Position numbers and translations under genes: made by a program. This document shows, in pieces, positions 53,240-62,830 of a DNA stretch of 64,000 nucleotides. A model generated the notes under the pieces. That model saw only the letters and a program-made list of their open reading frames with translations. It was not told where the DNA came from and did not search any database. The first letter of the stretch is position 1. Each line of letters starts with the position of its first letter. This stretch comes from Valencia hispanica (Eukaryota > Chordata > Actinopteri > Cyprinodontiformes > Valenciidae): NCBI GenBank assembly GCA_963556495.2, contig OY747723.1:11068501-11132500 (forward strand). The letters are read 5' to 3'.

Positions 53240-53610
53240 TATGGGATCAGAACAGTATCACCTTAAAATGAAACTGAAAATAATTATTGGCATTCAAAAT
53301 AAAAATTGGCATTGAAAAATATTATTGCAACTGAAAATATTATTTTTGAATCGGAAATAAATCCAGCGAAAATTTTTGTATTGAAACTGAATTTTTTTTT
53401 ACCATGCCAATCTTTTTTTACAATGCCAATCCTTTTTTCAGTGCCATCTTTTTTTCAGCTTCTTTCAGGCGATACTGTTTTGACGCTTGTGTGTACACAG
53501 GGCGGGGCTTCAGCCCCCCATATGTTCGCATGAACGAGGCAGGAGGGAAACTCCGACTGTCCGAGTGGGATCAACATTTTCTTTGCTTCTAATGTGGTTT
53601 GTGGAAGGTG
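53240..53610 (+). repeat. Left TIR of the unclassified element
   Basis: Mirrors 58700-59191, including GGCGGGGCTTCAGCCCCCCA and GGAGGGAAACTCCGACTGTC blocks. Confidence 0.8.
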
Positions 53611-53619
53611 ATAATCTGC

Positions 53620-54460
53620 AGTTGGGGACCCGATTTATGACAGTCTTTCTGTAGTCTTTTGAATCAAACATGTTTGATATTATCGCAAGTCCTAGTGTAG
53701 TCGTTGTGACGTACATCAACCAACAACCAATAAAGCTGTTCTCACACAAGCGGAAGCACAAAGCTACAGATCCCGGCAGGGGTCAGGTGCAGAAATAATT
53801 TTTGAGGGGTAAGAATCTGTACCCTCGGTTTAATAAACCATGCGCATGGAGTCGTAAAATGTTCTCTCCGTTCATTCAACTATGTGACCGTGTGGGGGTC
53901 CTGTCCTTCACAGTGTACCCCTGGCTGTTTGTAGTTGTACTTTATTGCTATGGCACAATGGTTAATAAGCAGTATTACATTGCCGATGATGGTGGGTTTG
54001 AGTTCCGTTTATGACATCGTCTTGCACCTTGCCACATATCAATTATTTTTTTGTTCCTGCTGGAAAGTAGGCTATAAACATAGGTGTCATATTTATAAAT
54101 AACAGTTTTGTAGCCACCTATGGAGCCTGGCAGGGTCTATACACAACAAATTCAATATTTGTGTTCCATGGCTGAGAAATGGGCCATAAATTACAAAGTG
54201 TATGCCAACCTTGCCCCCTGGAATACAGGCACAAACCAGCGCTATCTGTGCATCTGCATGGAGCAAGTGGTACAGCATCTAAACACCTTGCATTAAAAAG
54301 ATATGAGTGAACCAGTTACTTGATGATACAGTACCCACTTTGAATGCAAGTCTTTATTTGACATAACATTAATCTTGGCAAAGAATGCTAGAACATTCGC
54401 ACATAAAGAAACTGTATAATGCTGAGCATAATGGGAGGAATTTTGCGGGAAGCTAAAATA
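53620..54460. other. Interior of the TIR element, non-coding
   Basis: No transposase motif or RNA gene seen. Confidence 0.5.
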
Positions 54461-54465
54461 GCCTA

Positions 54466-54826
54466 TGTTAGGTAAAATAATAATGTTGTATTATTATTTT
54501 CTTAGGGTGTCTTTCTAATGTACTTTTTAAATGTCATTTTGGTTTCAGTCACATGCTCATTTGCATGACATCCTGTTCTTTTAATATGTTAATGAAGTGT
54601 GACTAAATAAAGAGAGACTGCAGAGGGGGTGCTCTTCGAGACCAGAGACTATGACACTGGGAGGCTGAGAACAGACAGACACGGTTGGCTCATTCCTTAT
54701 AGTATTTTCCTGGTCTCCCTCTGCAGAACTGATTATCCACATCTACCTCTGCAGAGCTTATTGACTCCATATTCTCTCCGACCCTTGTGTGTGATTCATT
54801 GTAGGTCAACCACTTTTTACCTAACA
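54466..54826 (+). repeat. ERV 5' LTR
   Basis: Starts TGTTAGGT, ends ACCTAACA. Poly(A) signal AATAAA at 54606-54611. Confidence 0.92.
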
Positions 54827-54829
54827 TCT

Positions 54830-54844
54830 TGGTGCCGTGACTCG
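54830..54844 (+). other. ERV primer-binding site, tRNA-His type
   Basis: TGGTGCCGTGACTCG starts three bases after the LTR and is complementary to the 3' end of tRNA-His as I know it. Confidence 0.75.
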
Positions 54845-55006
54845 ACGTACGGAGCACTCCCGCTGGTGGTCTCCGTCGAAGGACTGTTCTTGACGTCCAG
54901 ATCGCTGAATTGCTGCACTGGCCGGCTGCATAACTTCCACGAGGACCCCCTGCGCGTGCTCCCGTGCGATCGATTCGGTTTGAATCACTCGCTTAGGGGA
55001 GAGATT

Positions 55007-55012
55007 GTGAGT
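55007..55012 (+). other. Possible ERV major splice donor
   Basis: GTGAGT in the leader, between the primer-binding site and gag. Confidence 0.35.
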
Positions 55013-55178
55013 ACGTCTTTTTTGTGCACCTTCACATTTAAAAAAACAAACAATTCTAAGATAGTCAAGGTATATTCTGCTGTTTGGGCCTAAAGGACGC
55101 TTTAGCCTCTCTGATAAAATATCAGGTGTTGATCCTTAAGTGATTAATGCGTTAATTACTACAGCAAAAGGGTGTAAC

Positions 55179-55292
55179 GGTACAGGTTTGCGAACCTGTC
55201 CACCTCGGAAAAAGGGTGTAACGGACCAGGTTTGCGAACCGGTCCACCTTGCTGGGAAACGGTTGTAACGGGTTAGGTTTGCGAGCCAACCC
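55179..55292 (+). other. Three tandem stem-loops in the ERV leader
   Basis: Hairpins at 55179-55201, 55223-55245 and 55270-55292 share the core GGTT-TGCG-AACC (third copy with a T-G wobble), a UGCG loop that fits the UNCG tetraloop class. Lower stems differ between copies but stay paired: ACA/TGT, GGACC/GGTCC, GGGTT/AACCC. Copies 2 and 3 have an A bulge at the same place. Position in a retroviral leader suggests a packaging, dimerisation or translation element. Confidence 0.7.
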
Positions 55293-55837
55293 ACCTCGCT
55301 GGGAAATAAAGCATGCCAGTGTATGGGAGTAAAAACACAAACAGCAGAATCAAAACGATATACCGCACCCCAGGTGGGTAGAGTAAGATAGGCACAGGAC
55401 ATAATCTTTATGTATGCCAGTCCAACCTGAAACCTAACGGTGTTAACGTACGGTTTGACGTGCACTACAAGAGACGTTCTGTGCGGAATTATAGGTTACA
55501 CAACACATCCTTAGATTAAGAAAGCCATAAAACGGCTCAATCTAGTTGCACAAAAGAGACACTTAGAGTAAAAACTATACGATCCAGTTTTAGCAGAATT
55601 TGATTACAATTAAAAATCTCAAATAAATGACCAAAAAATTATTTTAATTAATTAAAGAATAAATGACTAACTTTAACTCATCGACAGACTAATTTAATAG
55701 TTCTTGCTTTTTCATTCACCTTAATCTTAATATTAATAATTGTCGTTATCCTCCTAGAACTATTTGGTATTCTAACACTAGACTTTACCAGACCAATTAA
55801 TAGAACCCATTAAGGGTTATATAAAAACAACGCAAAG

Positions 55838-57382
55838 ATGGGAAACGATGTTTCCACCGACAAATTAGAGGGAGATTCAAAGTATATGCATAAAAAGGAC
55901 CCCGAAAATCTTCAGTTTCTGACAAAATGGCGCAAAAAGTATAAAGTAGACGGGAAACTTAAAGGAAATCAATGGAAAGAACTGGTATGTGTTCTCGAAG
56001 CAAAAACACTTATCGCTAAAGGTAAAAAGAAAAAACTTAAACAGACACAGTTAAAAATAGCACGTGTGTGGGCTGATGAAACAGAGAAAAGGAAGCAAAA
56101 TATAAAAAACAGGAAAAAAAACAAAGGCTCTAAAGATGAGGCTTTTCTTATGAAAAAGCTCGGTGACGAACTCACACTGTGTCCTCCTCCTTATGCACCT
56201 CTACCTACAGCCCAGACAGACCCCCCTGGGGCTGTTGGAGGAGTACCTTATGCACCTCTACCTACAGCCCAGACAGACCCCCCTGGGGCTGTTGGAGGAG
56301 TACCTTATGCACCTCTACCTACAGCCCAGACAGACCCCCCTGGGGCTGTTGGAGGAGTACCTTATGCACCAACACCCCCATCAGACCAGCCGGGGGCTTT
56401 AGGGGAAGGTCTATATCCTCCTGTTCGAAGAGATCAATTTGCAATTGAAGAAAAAACAGATGGTACCACAATAAAACAAAGACTTAGAATTACAAAGAAG
56501 TCAGGTCCAAAACAATCTGAGGATAAGTCTTATGAGAGTGAACCAGAGGACTCAATAGATGTTAACCCTATGATTCAAGTACCATCTGCCGATGGCACTC
56601 CGAGATATGTTTTTAGACCATGGTCACTTAAAGACGTTAAAGAGGTTGTAGAACAAATCACCAGCCATAAGGAGGATCCAGAAAAATGGACAGAGGATAT
56701 GGTTGATGTGGTCAAATCCTACCGGTTAAACGGTCATGAATTAGGACAGGCTATGGCTGAGACCAAAGAACAAGAACTTATAGATCAGACTGTTTTGAAA
56801 GACATGCAAACAAACGCTCCCTCTTCTGAAAAACAATTATGGAAAACAAAAGGTGCCATTCTAAACGAAAATGGACTTTATGAAGTTCGTAATAAACCCA
56901 TCCTACCCAAATCACTGTTTAAAGCTGCTGCACTTGTGAGCCATGGGCCTTGCCATGTCTCCACAGGGGGGATGGTATCAATGATACAGCAACACTTTAC
57001 AACATACAACCTTGAAACATACTTAAAACATTTTTGCAAGACATGCCTAACATGTATCAAACACAACCCACAAGGGAATATGAGACCCAAGCGAGGCCAA
57101 TTTCCTCAACCAGCCTACCCATTCCACACAATCCACATGGATTTCATTGAACTAACACAGAGCGGCTCATACAAATATTGCTTAGTAATAATTGACGCTT
57201 TCTCCAAATGGCCGGAAATAATTCCCACTGCAAAGAATGATGCTCTAACAGTGGCAAAAGCACTATGTAAAACTATCATTGCAAACCATGGTATTCCACA
57301 AGTAATATATTCAGATAATGGACCACATTTTGTGAATGAGGTTATTCAAAATATGGCAAAACATTTAGAAGATGATAACTAA
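55838..57382 (+). CDS. ERV Gag-integrase deletion fusion
   Basis: One open frame of 514 codons. The start MGNDVST offers an N-terminal glycine for myristoylation, followed by a lysine-rich matrix region (to about residue 95). A PPPY late-domain motif lies near residue 117, just before three near-identical 19-residue Pro-rich repeats. A capsid-like piece (residues about 240-310) runs straight into the integrase zinc-binding H-H-C-C region (about 370-410) and the catalytic core with Asp in HMDFIE and Asp in YSDNGPHF. The frame ends about 15 residues after the second Asp, so the catalytic Glu is absent. Nucleocapsid, protease, reverse transcriptase and RNase H are lost, yet the join is in frame. 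The protein may still make or poison particles, but not integrate. Confidence 0.85.
   Translation: MGNDVSTDKLEGDSKYMHKKDPENLQFLTKWRKKYKVDGKLKGNQWKELVCVLEAKTLIAKGKKKKLKQTQLKIARVWADETEKRKQNIKNRKKNKGSKDEAFLMKKLGDELTLCPPPYAPLPTAQTDPPGAVGGVPYAPLPTAQTDPPGAVGGVPYAPLPTAQTDPPGAVGGVPYAPTPPSDQPGALGEGLYPPVRRDQFAIEEKTDGTTIKQRLRITKKSGPKQSEDKSYESEPEDSIDVNPMIQVPSADGTPRYVFRPWSLKDVKEVVEQITSHKEDPEKWTEDMVDVVKSYRLNGHELGQAMAETKEQELIDQTVLKDMQTNAPSSEKQLWKTKGAILNENGLYEVRNKPILPKSLFKAAALVSHGPCHVSTGGMVSMIQQHFTTYNLETYLKHFCKTCLTCIKHNPQGNMRPKRGQFPQPAYPFHTIHMDFIELTQSGSYKYCLVIIDAFSKWPEIIPTAKNDALTVAKALCKTIIANHGIPQVIYSDNGPHFVNEVIQNMAKHLEDDN
56192..56362 (+). repeat. 57-bp triplication in gag
   Basis: Three virtually identical units at 56192, 56249 and 56306, each starting YAPLPTAQ in translation; a partial fourth follows. 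Their identity implies recent expansion. Confidence 0.92.
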
Positions 57383-57752
57383 CACAATGGTCCAATACTC
57401 TCTTCTTAATCAGAGGCTTGAAGATGAAGACAGAAATGAAGAAGAAGATGGGGTGTAATTAACATGTGTAAAAACCTTTTTATGATTCCATTAATCTAAA
57501 CTACTGTTTAGGTAGCGTTTAATTGGATGATGTCTAGGTGAAGCTCGCATTAATATCTTTTTGAAATTGCTACTTACTTTTGCAATTTCTTTGTTGTATG
57601 TCTTATTATTATTTTTTATTTATTTGGGATGCTACTTATTTTGCAACCTTTTGTTGTCTGGTTTTTATGATTCTTATATTTTTACATTATTGGAGATGTT
57701 ACCTATTTTACAACTTTCTGTTGTTCGTGATCACATTTAAAAACCACATTTC
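57383..57752 (+). other. ERV 3' non-coding remnant
   Basis: Between the fusion stop and the polypurine tract. No envelope sequence recognised. Confidence 0.6.
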
Positions 57753-57762
57753 AGGGGGGAAA
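57753..57762 (+). other. ERV polypurine tract
   Basis: AGGGGGGAAA directly before the 3' LTR. Confidence 0.8.
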
Positions 57763-58124
57763 TGTTAGGTAAAATAATAATGTTGTATTATTTTTTTCTT
57801 AGGGTGTCTTTCTAATGTACTTTTTAAATGTCATTTTGGTTTCAGTCACATGCTCATTTGCATGACATCCTGTTCTTTTAATATGTTAATGAAGTGTGAC
57901 TAAATAAAGAGAGACTGCAGAGGGGGTGCTCTTCGAGACCAGAGACTATGACACTGGGAGGCTGAGAACAGACAGACACGGTTGGCTCATTCCTTATAGT
58001 ATTTTCCTGGTCTCCCTCTGCAGAACTAATTATCCACATCTACCTCTGCAGAGCTTATTGACTCCATATTCTCTCCGACCCTTGTGTGTGATTCATTGTA
58101 GGTCAACCACTTTTTAACCTAACA
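57763..58124 (+). repeat. ERV 3' LTR
   Basis: Nearly identical to 54466-54826; three differences noticed by eye, one of them a one-base indel near the end. Confidence 0.92.
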
Positions 58125-58129
58125 GCCTA

Positions 58130-58699
58130 GGTGTAGTCTTTTAAATAGTGTCCCAACCAGATTCAGTGTTTATAAAATCTTTAGTCTGAGACTAAAAAAC
58201 TGTTAACCCAAGTCTTTAGATGTGAGCTGATAATCTTTAAGGGTCTTTTCTAAATCGTTTCAAAGTCTCTAGGTGTACAGAAAGCATAATGTGGTTTGTG
58301 GAATAATGATAATAAAAAAAAAGATATAAACGGTTTCTTCTCAGTTTGCCATGGCAGTTGGCGCGCATTACCGCCACCTTCTGGTTTAGAGTGTGTGTCA
58401 CAATTACGTTTTGCAATCTAATAAAAAAAACGAGTTGTCAGTGTTGTTAGCTTTGCTTACACCAGTCTTAATTGATTTGTTAACGTTATTGACATGTATT
58501 GTAAATATGTATTGTGGATCTGAAATAAATACAGTTATTTAATATGGCATAGCCTATATAGTGTGTATTTACATCCCTTCATACCACACTGTCTGTAATG
58601 AGGAGAGCCTCCAACAAAGACAGGCTACAGAAGCATAAAACTTTATCACAAAGACTCCTAGTCTACTGGTCAGAAGAAGAAACTGAGAAGAAATCGTTT
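58130..58699. other. Interior of the TIR element, right part, non-coding
   Basis: No transposase motif seen. Confidence 0.5.
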
Positions 58700-59191
58700 G
58701 TCTTTTTTTCTTCCACAAACCACATTATTAGCAATGTAAATGTCCTGTTGTTTCTTGCTTCTCGCCTCGGACAGTCGGAGTTTCCCTCCTGCCTCATTCA
58801 TGCAAACATATGGGGGGCTGAAGCCCCGCCCCTCATGCGAGTGCACACACAAACGTCAAAACAGACCTGAATGAAGCTGAAAAAATTATGGGATTGAAAA
58901 AAAGATTGGTATTGAAAAAAAGATTGGCATTGTAAAAAAAGATTGGCATTGTAAAAAAAGATTAGCATTGTAAAAAAAGATTAGCATTGTAAAAAAAATG
59001 AGTCTGAAAACTTGAGTTGTTTCTTTCAATGCATATACATGAGTTTCATAGAAAAAAAATCACTTTCAATACAAAAATTTTCACTAGATTTATTTCTGAT
59101 TCAAAATTATTTTTTTCAGTTACAATAATATTTTTCAATGCCAATATATATTTTCAGTTTCATTTCAAGGTGATACTGTTCTGATCCCATA
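58700..59191 (-). repeat. Right TIR of the unclassified element
   Basis: Inverse of 53240-53610, longer because an AGATTGGCATTGTAAAAAA unit is tandemly repeated about five times (58895-59000). Confidence 0.8.
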
Positions 59192-59410
59192 ATGCCGCTG
59201 GTTCTGAATGAGATTTAAATTTGGATTTTAACTAGGTCACTCCTAAATGTTCATCTTAATCTAGTTAGACCAACATTGTAGAGCACCTCAGTAGATCTAT
59301 TTTCACAGGTGGACTTACGGGGGTGTTTTACAATTCTGGATAACCAAAATGTCCTTAAACTTAAGGTGTAATGGCCAGGAACTCTCTTTCAGGAGTTTCT
59401 GCAAGAGAAC
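59192..59410 (-). mobile_element. Tc1 relic, part 2
   Basis: Continuation of 53150-53239 after the ATGCCG duplication; GGATTTTAACTAGGTCACTCC near 59224 is a typical Tc1 coding stretch on the other strand. Confidence 0.6.
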
Positions 59411-60739
59411 AGAAGTTATGGATACGTCAATTATAAGTTTACCAGATTGCATGGGAACTATGCCTTTTTTAAGGTTGCTTGCAATGCCATTCCTATAGTA
59501 ATTACAATATCATTATTCATTATATATCATATTTCATTCAATCTTAGCAATGTTTCTTTAAGTGTACATTGGAAAAGCCAATGCTTCTCCCATCAGTTCT
59601 ACAAAAAGAGGGTTCTCTCTGCCATAATCCGGCAGCAAGACTATTCTACTCTCCCATTGTACAGCCTGATGATTGATTGGGTTGCTCAACAAAATGTAGT
59701 TCTGTGTCTGCTCTCATTTCCAGGCTTGCCTATCTTTATTAAATATGTGTCACAATATGGAGTGTCTTTTACACACATCAGACACTCTATCCTGCAAATT
59801 ACATAAATGAGATTCAGTTTTCCAGACATAATTGATAATGACAGGGAGATTCTATCTATTAACTGATGTCAAGGTCAGGTTTGGTAGTCAGACAAGGTAT
59901 GAAAGAATGATAAAAGGATGAAAAGTCTTGGACACCAGGAGTAATGAATCCATTCAAACAGAAATGATTTATTATGACAGCGTGTCTGTTTTCTAGCCCC
60001 AGAGAGAAAGACCTTTAAAACTCTAAGCTTGATTTACTAACCTAGAATAATCAAATTGCCCAAAAAAGCCAGAAGATATTGGGCAAATACTAACACTACT
60101 AATTTTCATCAAATATTTATCAGAAAAACAGATATCTGTTGATTGTATAATAAGGATAGAAAAGTCCTTATGCTTACTGAACACCCTATGTCCTGAAGTC
60201 TTCTCTTTTTCACTATAACTAAACCTCCTACCTTGAAATTCTTATTGATCCACAAACCTGTTCAGGTGGAATAGTCCTGCAGAAGTTTTCTTGCAAGTAA
60301 AGCAATGATGGTTGCATGCTTTTCTGTGGAACTGGCCATTGTTTATACAAGACAATATTTCTTGCACAACTACTCCTGTCTCTTTTTTGAGGTATTTCAG
60401 AACATTTTTTCAACAAATTTTGACCAGATGATCAGTAAACTCCTAGCATGGACACCAAGGCCAGACCATCCAAGATCAGGTCAATTCTGACATTGGGGAT
60501 CTTGGGATCAAATGGAGCCATCTTCAATACCAGCTATCACAAGCAGCTTTTTGGGCACACGGATAAAATTACAGACCAATGAGGCACGCCACCAGTAGTG
60601 TAGGGTTTGTCGATTTTGTTACTACAGTGACCTCTTCTTACTGGGACAATGGACAGCAGAAAGCTGTCTGAACAATTGGCGAAAAATAACCTCCTTGGAC
60701 CAGTTCACCCTGGTATGTTATATATAATATCATACAATA
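59411..60739. other. Nothing recognised
   Basis: An open frame at 59447-59806 has no motif or splice context and is probably chance. Confidence 0.4.
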
Positions 60740-62340
60740 TAAATCAAACTTTAATTATAAAGCGCTTTTCATACAATATAGCATCTCAAAGTGCTTTACA
60801 GATTAAAATTACCCCACACAAACCCCCCCCAGAATAAAGGCACAATCACAGTTCCCCCCCATTTGCAATCCACGCACAAACTTGAAAGCAACAGTAACAA
60901 GGACATTGGGGCGAGTACGGGTGAGCCAGGTAAGGAAACGCCATCAGGGGAGCCATCTGCATCGGCAGGAGCAGATCGACAGCAAAAGCCGAGGCACCCG
61001 CCCAGGGCCCCCAGTGGAGGGAAGGATGTGACCCCATCTCCACCCAAGCTCCACCTGGAGAGCACCAAGGCAGCCACAGCCGAACCACCGCTCCCGAGGT
61101 AAGGTAAGGAGGATCAGGTGTGGTTGATGAGGACGATGATTAGGACAGGGAGTGAAAAGGGCAGCATGACAATAAAAGCATGCATCAGTGTCTCCTTATT
61201 GGCCCGAGAGAGAATGGGGCAGACTGTGGCAATGTTCTTTAGTTGATTAAAACCTGTTTTAGTCATATTTTTAATGTGAGGGATAAAAGTCAGCTAAGAG
61301 TCAAAAATCCCGCCCAGGTTCTTCACTTGTAAAGAAGGATTAAATGACAGTGATTGTAGTTTTGGTAAATGTTTCTCTCTCTGAGCCTCAGGACCAATGA
61401 CTAAAACTTCAGTTTTGTCTGAAGCTGGAGAAAGTTTTCTGCCTTCCAGAATTTAAAAGTAAAAAATAAAAACTGCATCCATTGGCCTTGTGTCATCGGG
61501 AGACATGGAGATGTACAACTGTGTATCGTCAGCATAACTGTGAAAGTTAACTCCATGTCTTCTGATGACACTGCCAAGAGGGAGCATATAAAGGTTAAAA
61601 AGCACTGGGCCTAAAATTTAACCCTGGGGCAGGGGAGCTCTGCAGGAGCGAGGCTCTCGGCTGAGTACGTAAGGTGAGAGGAGGAGATGGGTGGAAAAGG
61701 CGGGGATAGGTGGGAACAGGCGTTTCAGCAACCCCGAGAACTACCAGCTGAGACTCAAAGATTACTCTAACAGGAGTGAATGGGTCAGAGCAACACTTCA
61801 GGCATGTTTTTAATGAGGGAAAGACAGGTTCTCGGGATATTAAGCTTCAGAAAGTCCAATTTGCATAATACCTCCCCTTTAAAAATTCTGTTGATAAAGG
61901 ATCTAAGATGTTATCTATATGTAGATTAAAATCACCAGCTAAAATTATTATTTCATAAGAGTTGTGCAAAATTGATACAAACTCTGAAAATTCTTGAATA
62001 AAAAGTGCACTCTTTTTAGGAGGCCTATAAACTGTGCATAAAATCGGAGGAGTGCTAAAAACAGTTGCAGTATATTCAAAAGTGCTAAAGTTATAAAATA
62101 AAACATGTTTGGCAGAAAGCGTTGATGAACTAAAAAAAGCAGTTCCACCTCCGTTTTTGCAACTCCTCGTTAAATACATGAAGTTAAAATTTGGTGGAGT
62201 GGCCTTTACAAGAACAGCAGGGGCATCTGCACTCAGCCATGTTTCCGTTAAAAATAAACAATGAATATTATGGTCTAAAATTTGGTCATTTATTATAAAA
62301 GTTTTATTCAGCCGAGAGCGAACATTTTAAGTGCCATATT
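60740..62340 (-). mobile_element. LINE fragment (I/Jockey-CR1 group), endonuclease and RT pieces
   Basis: On the minus strand, an apurinic endonuclease piece at 61847-62300 (TETWLSADAP upstream, then VYRPPKKSALF and ILAGDFNLHIDN). After an unaligned gap, a reverse transcriptase piece follows at about 61150-61640 with a [10 protein letters not shown] catalytic box near 61530. The 3' end is GC-rich and closes with an AAGTGCTTT tail near 60795. The middle of the protein is missing and frames are broken. Clade not resolved. Confidence 0.75.
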
Positions 62341-62394
62341 AATAGTTGTTGTGACTCCATATTCGTCAAATGAACTGAACAGACTTTTGGACGA

Positions 62395-62830
62395 CTGGAA
62401 GCCATTTCAAAGATGGACTGAGCAGACCACATTTCCCAGCAATCCTAGCGAATTTCCCACACTCCTATTGGTCCAATGGTATTTGATGTGTTTGAAACTG
62501 TTTGTTTTATCTGAGTGGATCCCACCCTTTCTTTCTTCCTTCCTCTATTTTCCTCGCTCTCTCTCTCTTCCGCTCTCTGATCACCTGGTCAGCTGAGTCG
62601 GACTCGGTCCGGCCTGCGTTAGCTAATGTTAGCTGAAAGGTTAACCTCATTGTGGTCTTACACTCCATGTGCTCCAGAGCTGTTTTATGGCCCTTTGTCT
62701 ACTTATGTGCAGTTCTCCATCTTGGCACAGAACTAGTTTTATGACTCTTTGTCTCCTAGGCTATCTGTGACTTGAGCCCACTGGAGTGAGGGCCACCTCC
62801 CTCCCTGAACCATTTCATGTTAATTGTGTT
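62395..62830 (+). repeat. Dispersed repeat family X, copy C
   Basis: Shares with copy A the GATGGACTGAGCAGACC block, CTCCTATTGGTCC, CTCTGATCACCTGGTC, CCTGCGTTAGC and GAGGGCCACCTCC, but lacks about 300 bp of its middle. Confidence 0.6.

Larger units (their letters stand above)
54466..58124 (+). mobile_element. Endogenous retrovirus, internally deleted, 3.66 kb
   Basis: Two LTRs of about 361 bp, a primer-binding site, a gag start and a polypurine tract, all in order, flanked by a perfect 5-bp duplication GCCTA (54461-54465, 58125-58129). Protease, reverse transcriptase, RNase H, the end of integrase and envelope are missing. The LTRs differ at only about three positions, so insertion is recent. 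It cannot move without a helper. Confidence 0.92.
53240..59191. mobile_element. Unclassified TIR element, 6-bp target duplication
   Basis: Ends TATGGGATCAGAACAG and its complement, flanked by ATGCCG at 53234-53239 and 59192-59197. Joining the flanks restores continuous Tc1 relic sequence, confirming the duplication. The inverted repeats run about 370 bp (left) to 490 bp (right). Without the ERV inside it the element is about 2.3 kb and has no transposase frame. Polinton and Dada elements make 6-bp duplications, but neither was confirmed here. Confidence 0.8.

Noticed and set aside
54629..55093. 154-codon frame beginning in the ERV 5' LTR, repeated in part in the 3' LTR
   Set aside because: It crosses the LTR border and primer-binding site and shows no protein motif; a chance frame in LTR sequence.
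55136..55465. 109-codon minus-strand frame in the ERV leader
   Set aside because: Its repeated peptide arises only from the tandem hairpin units read backwards.
59447..59806. 119-codon hydrophobic open frame
   Set aside because: AT-rich composition gives hydrophobic frames easily; no family resemblance or gene context.
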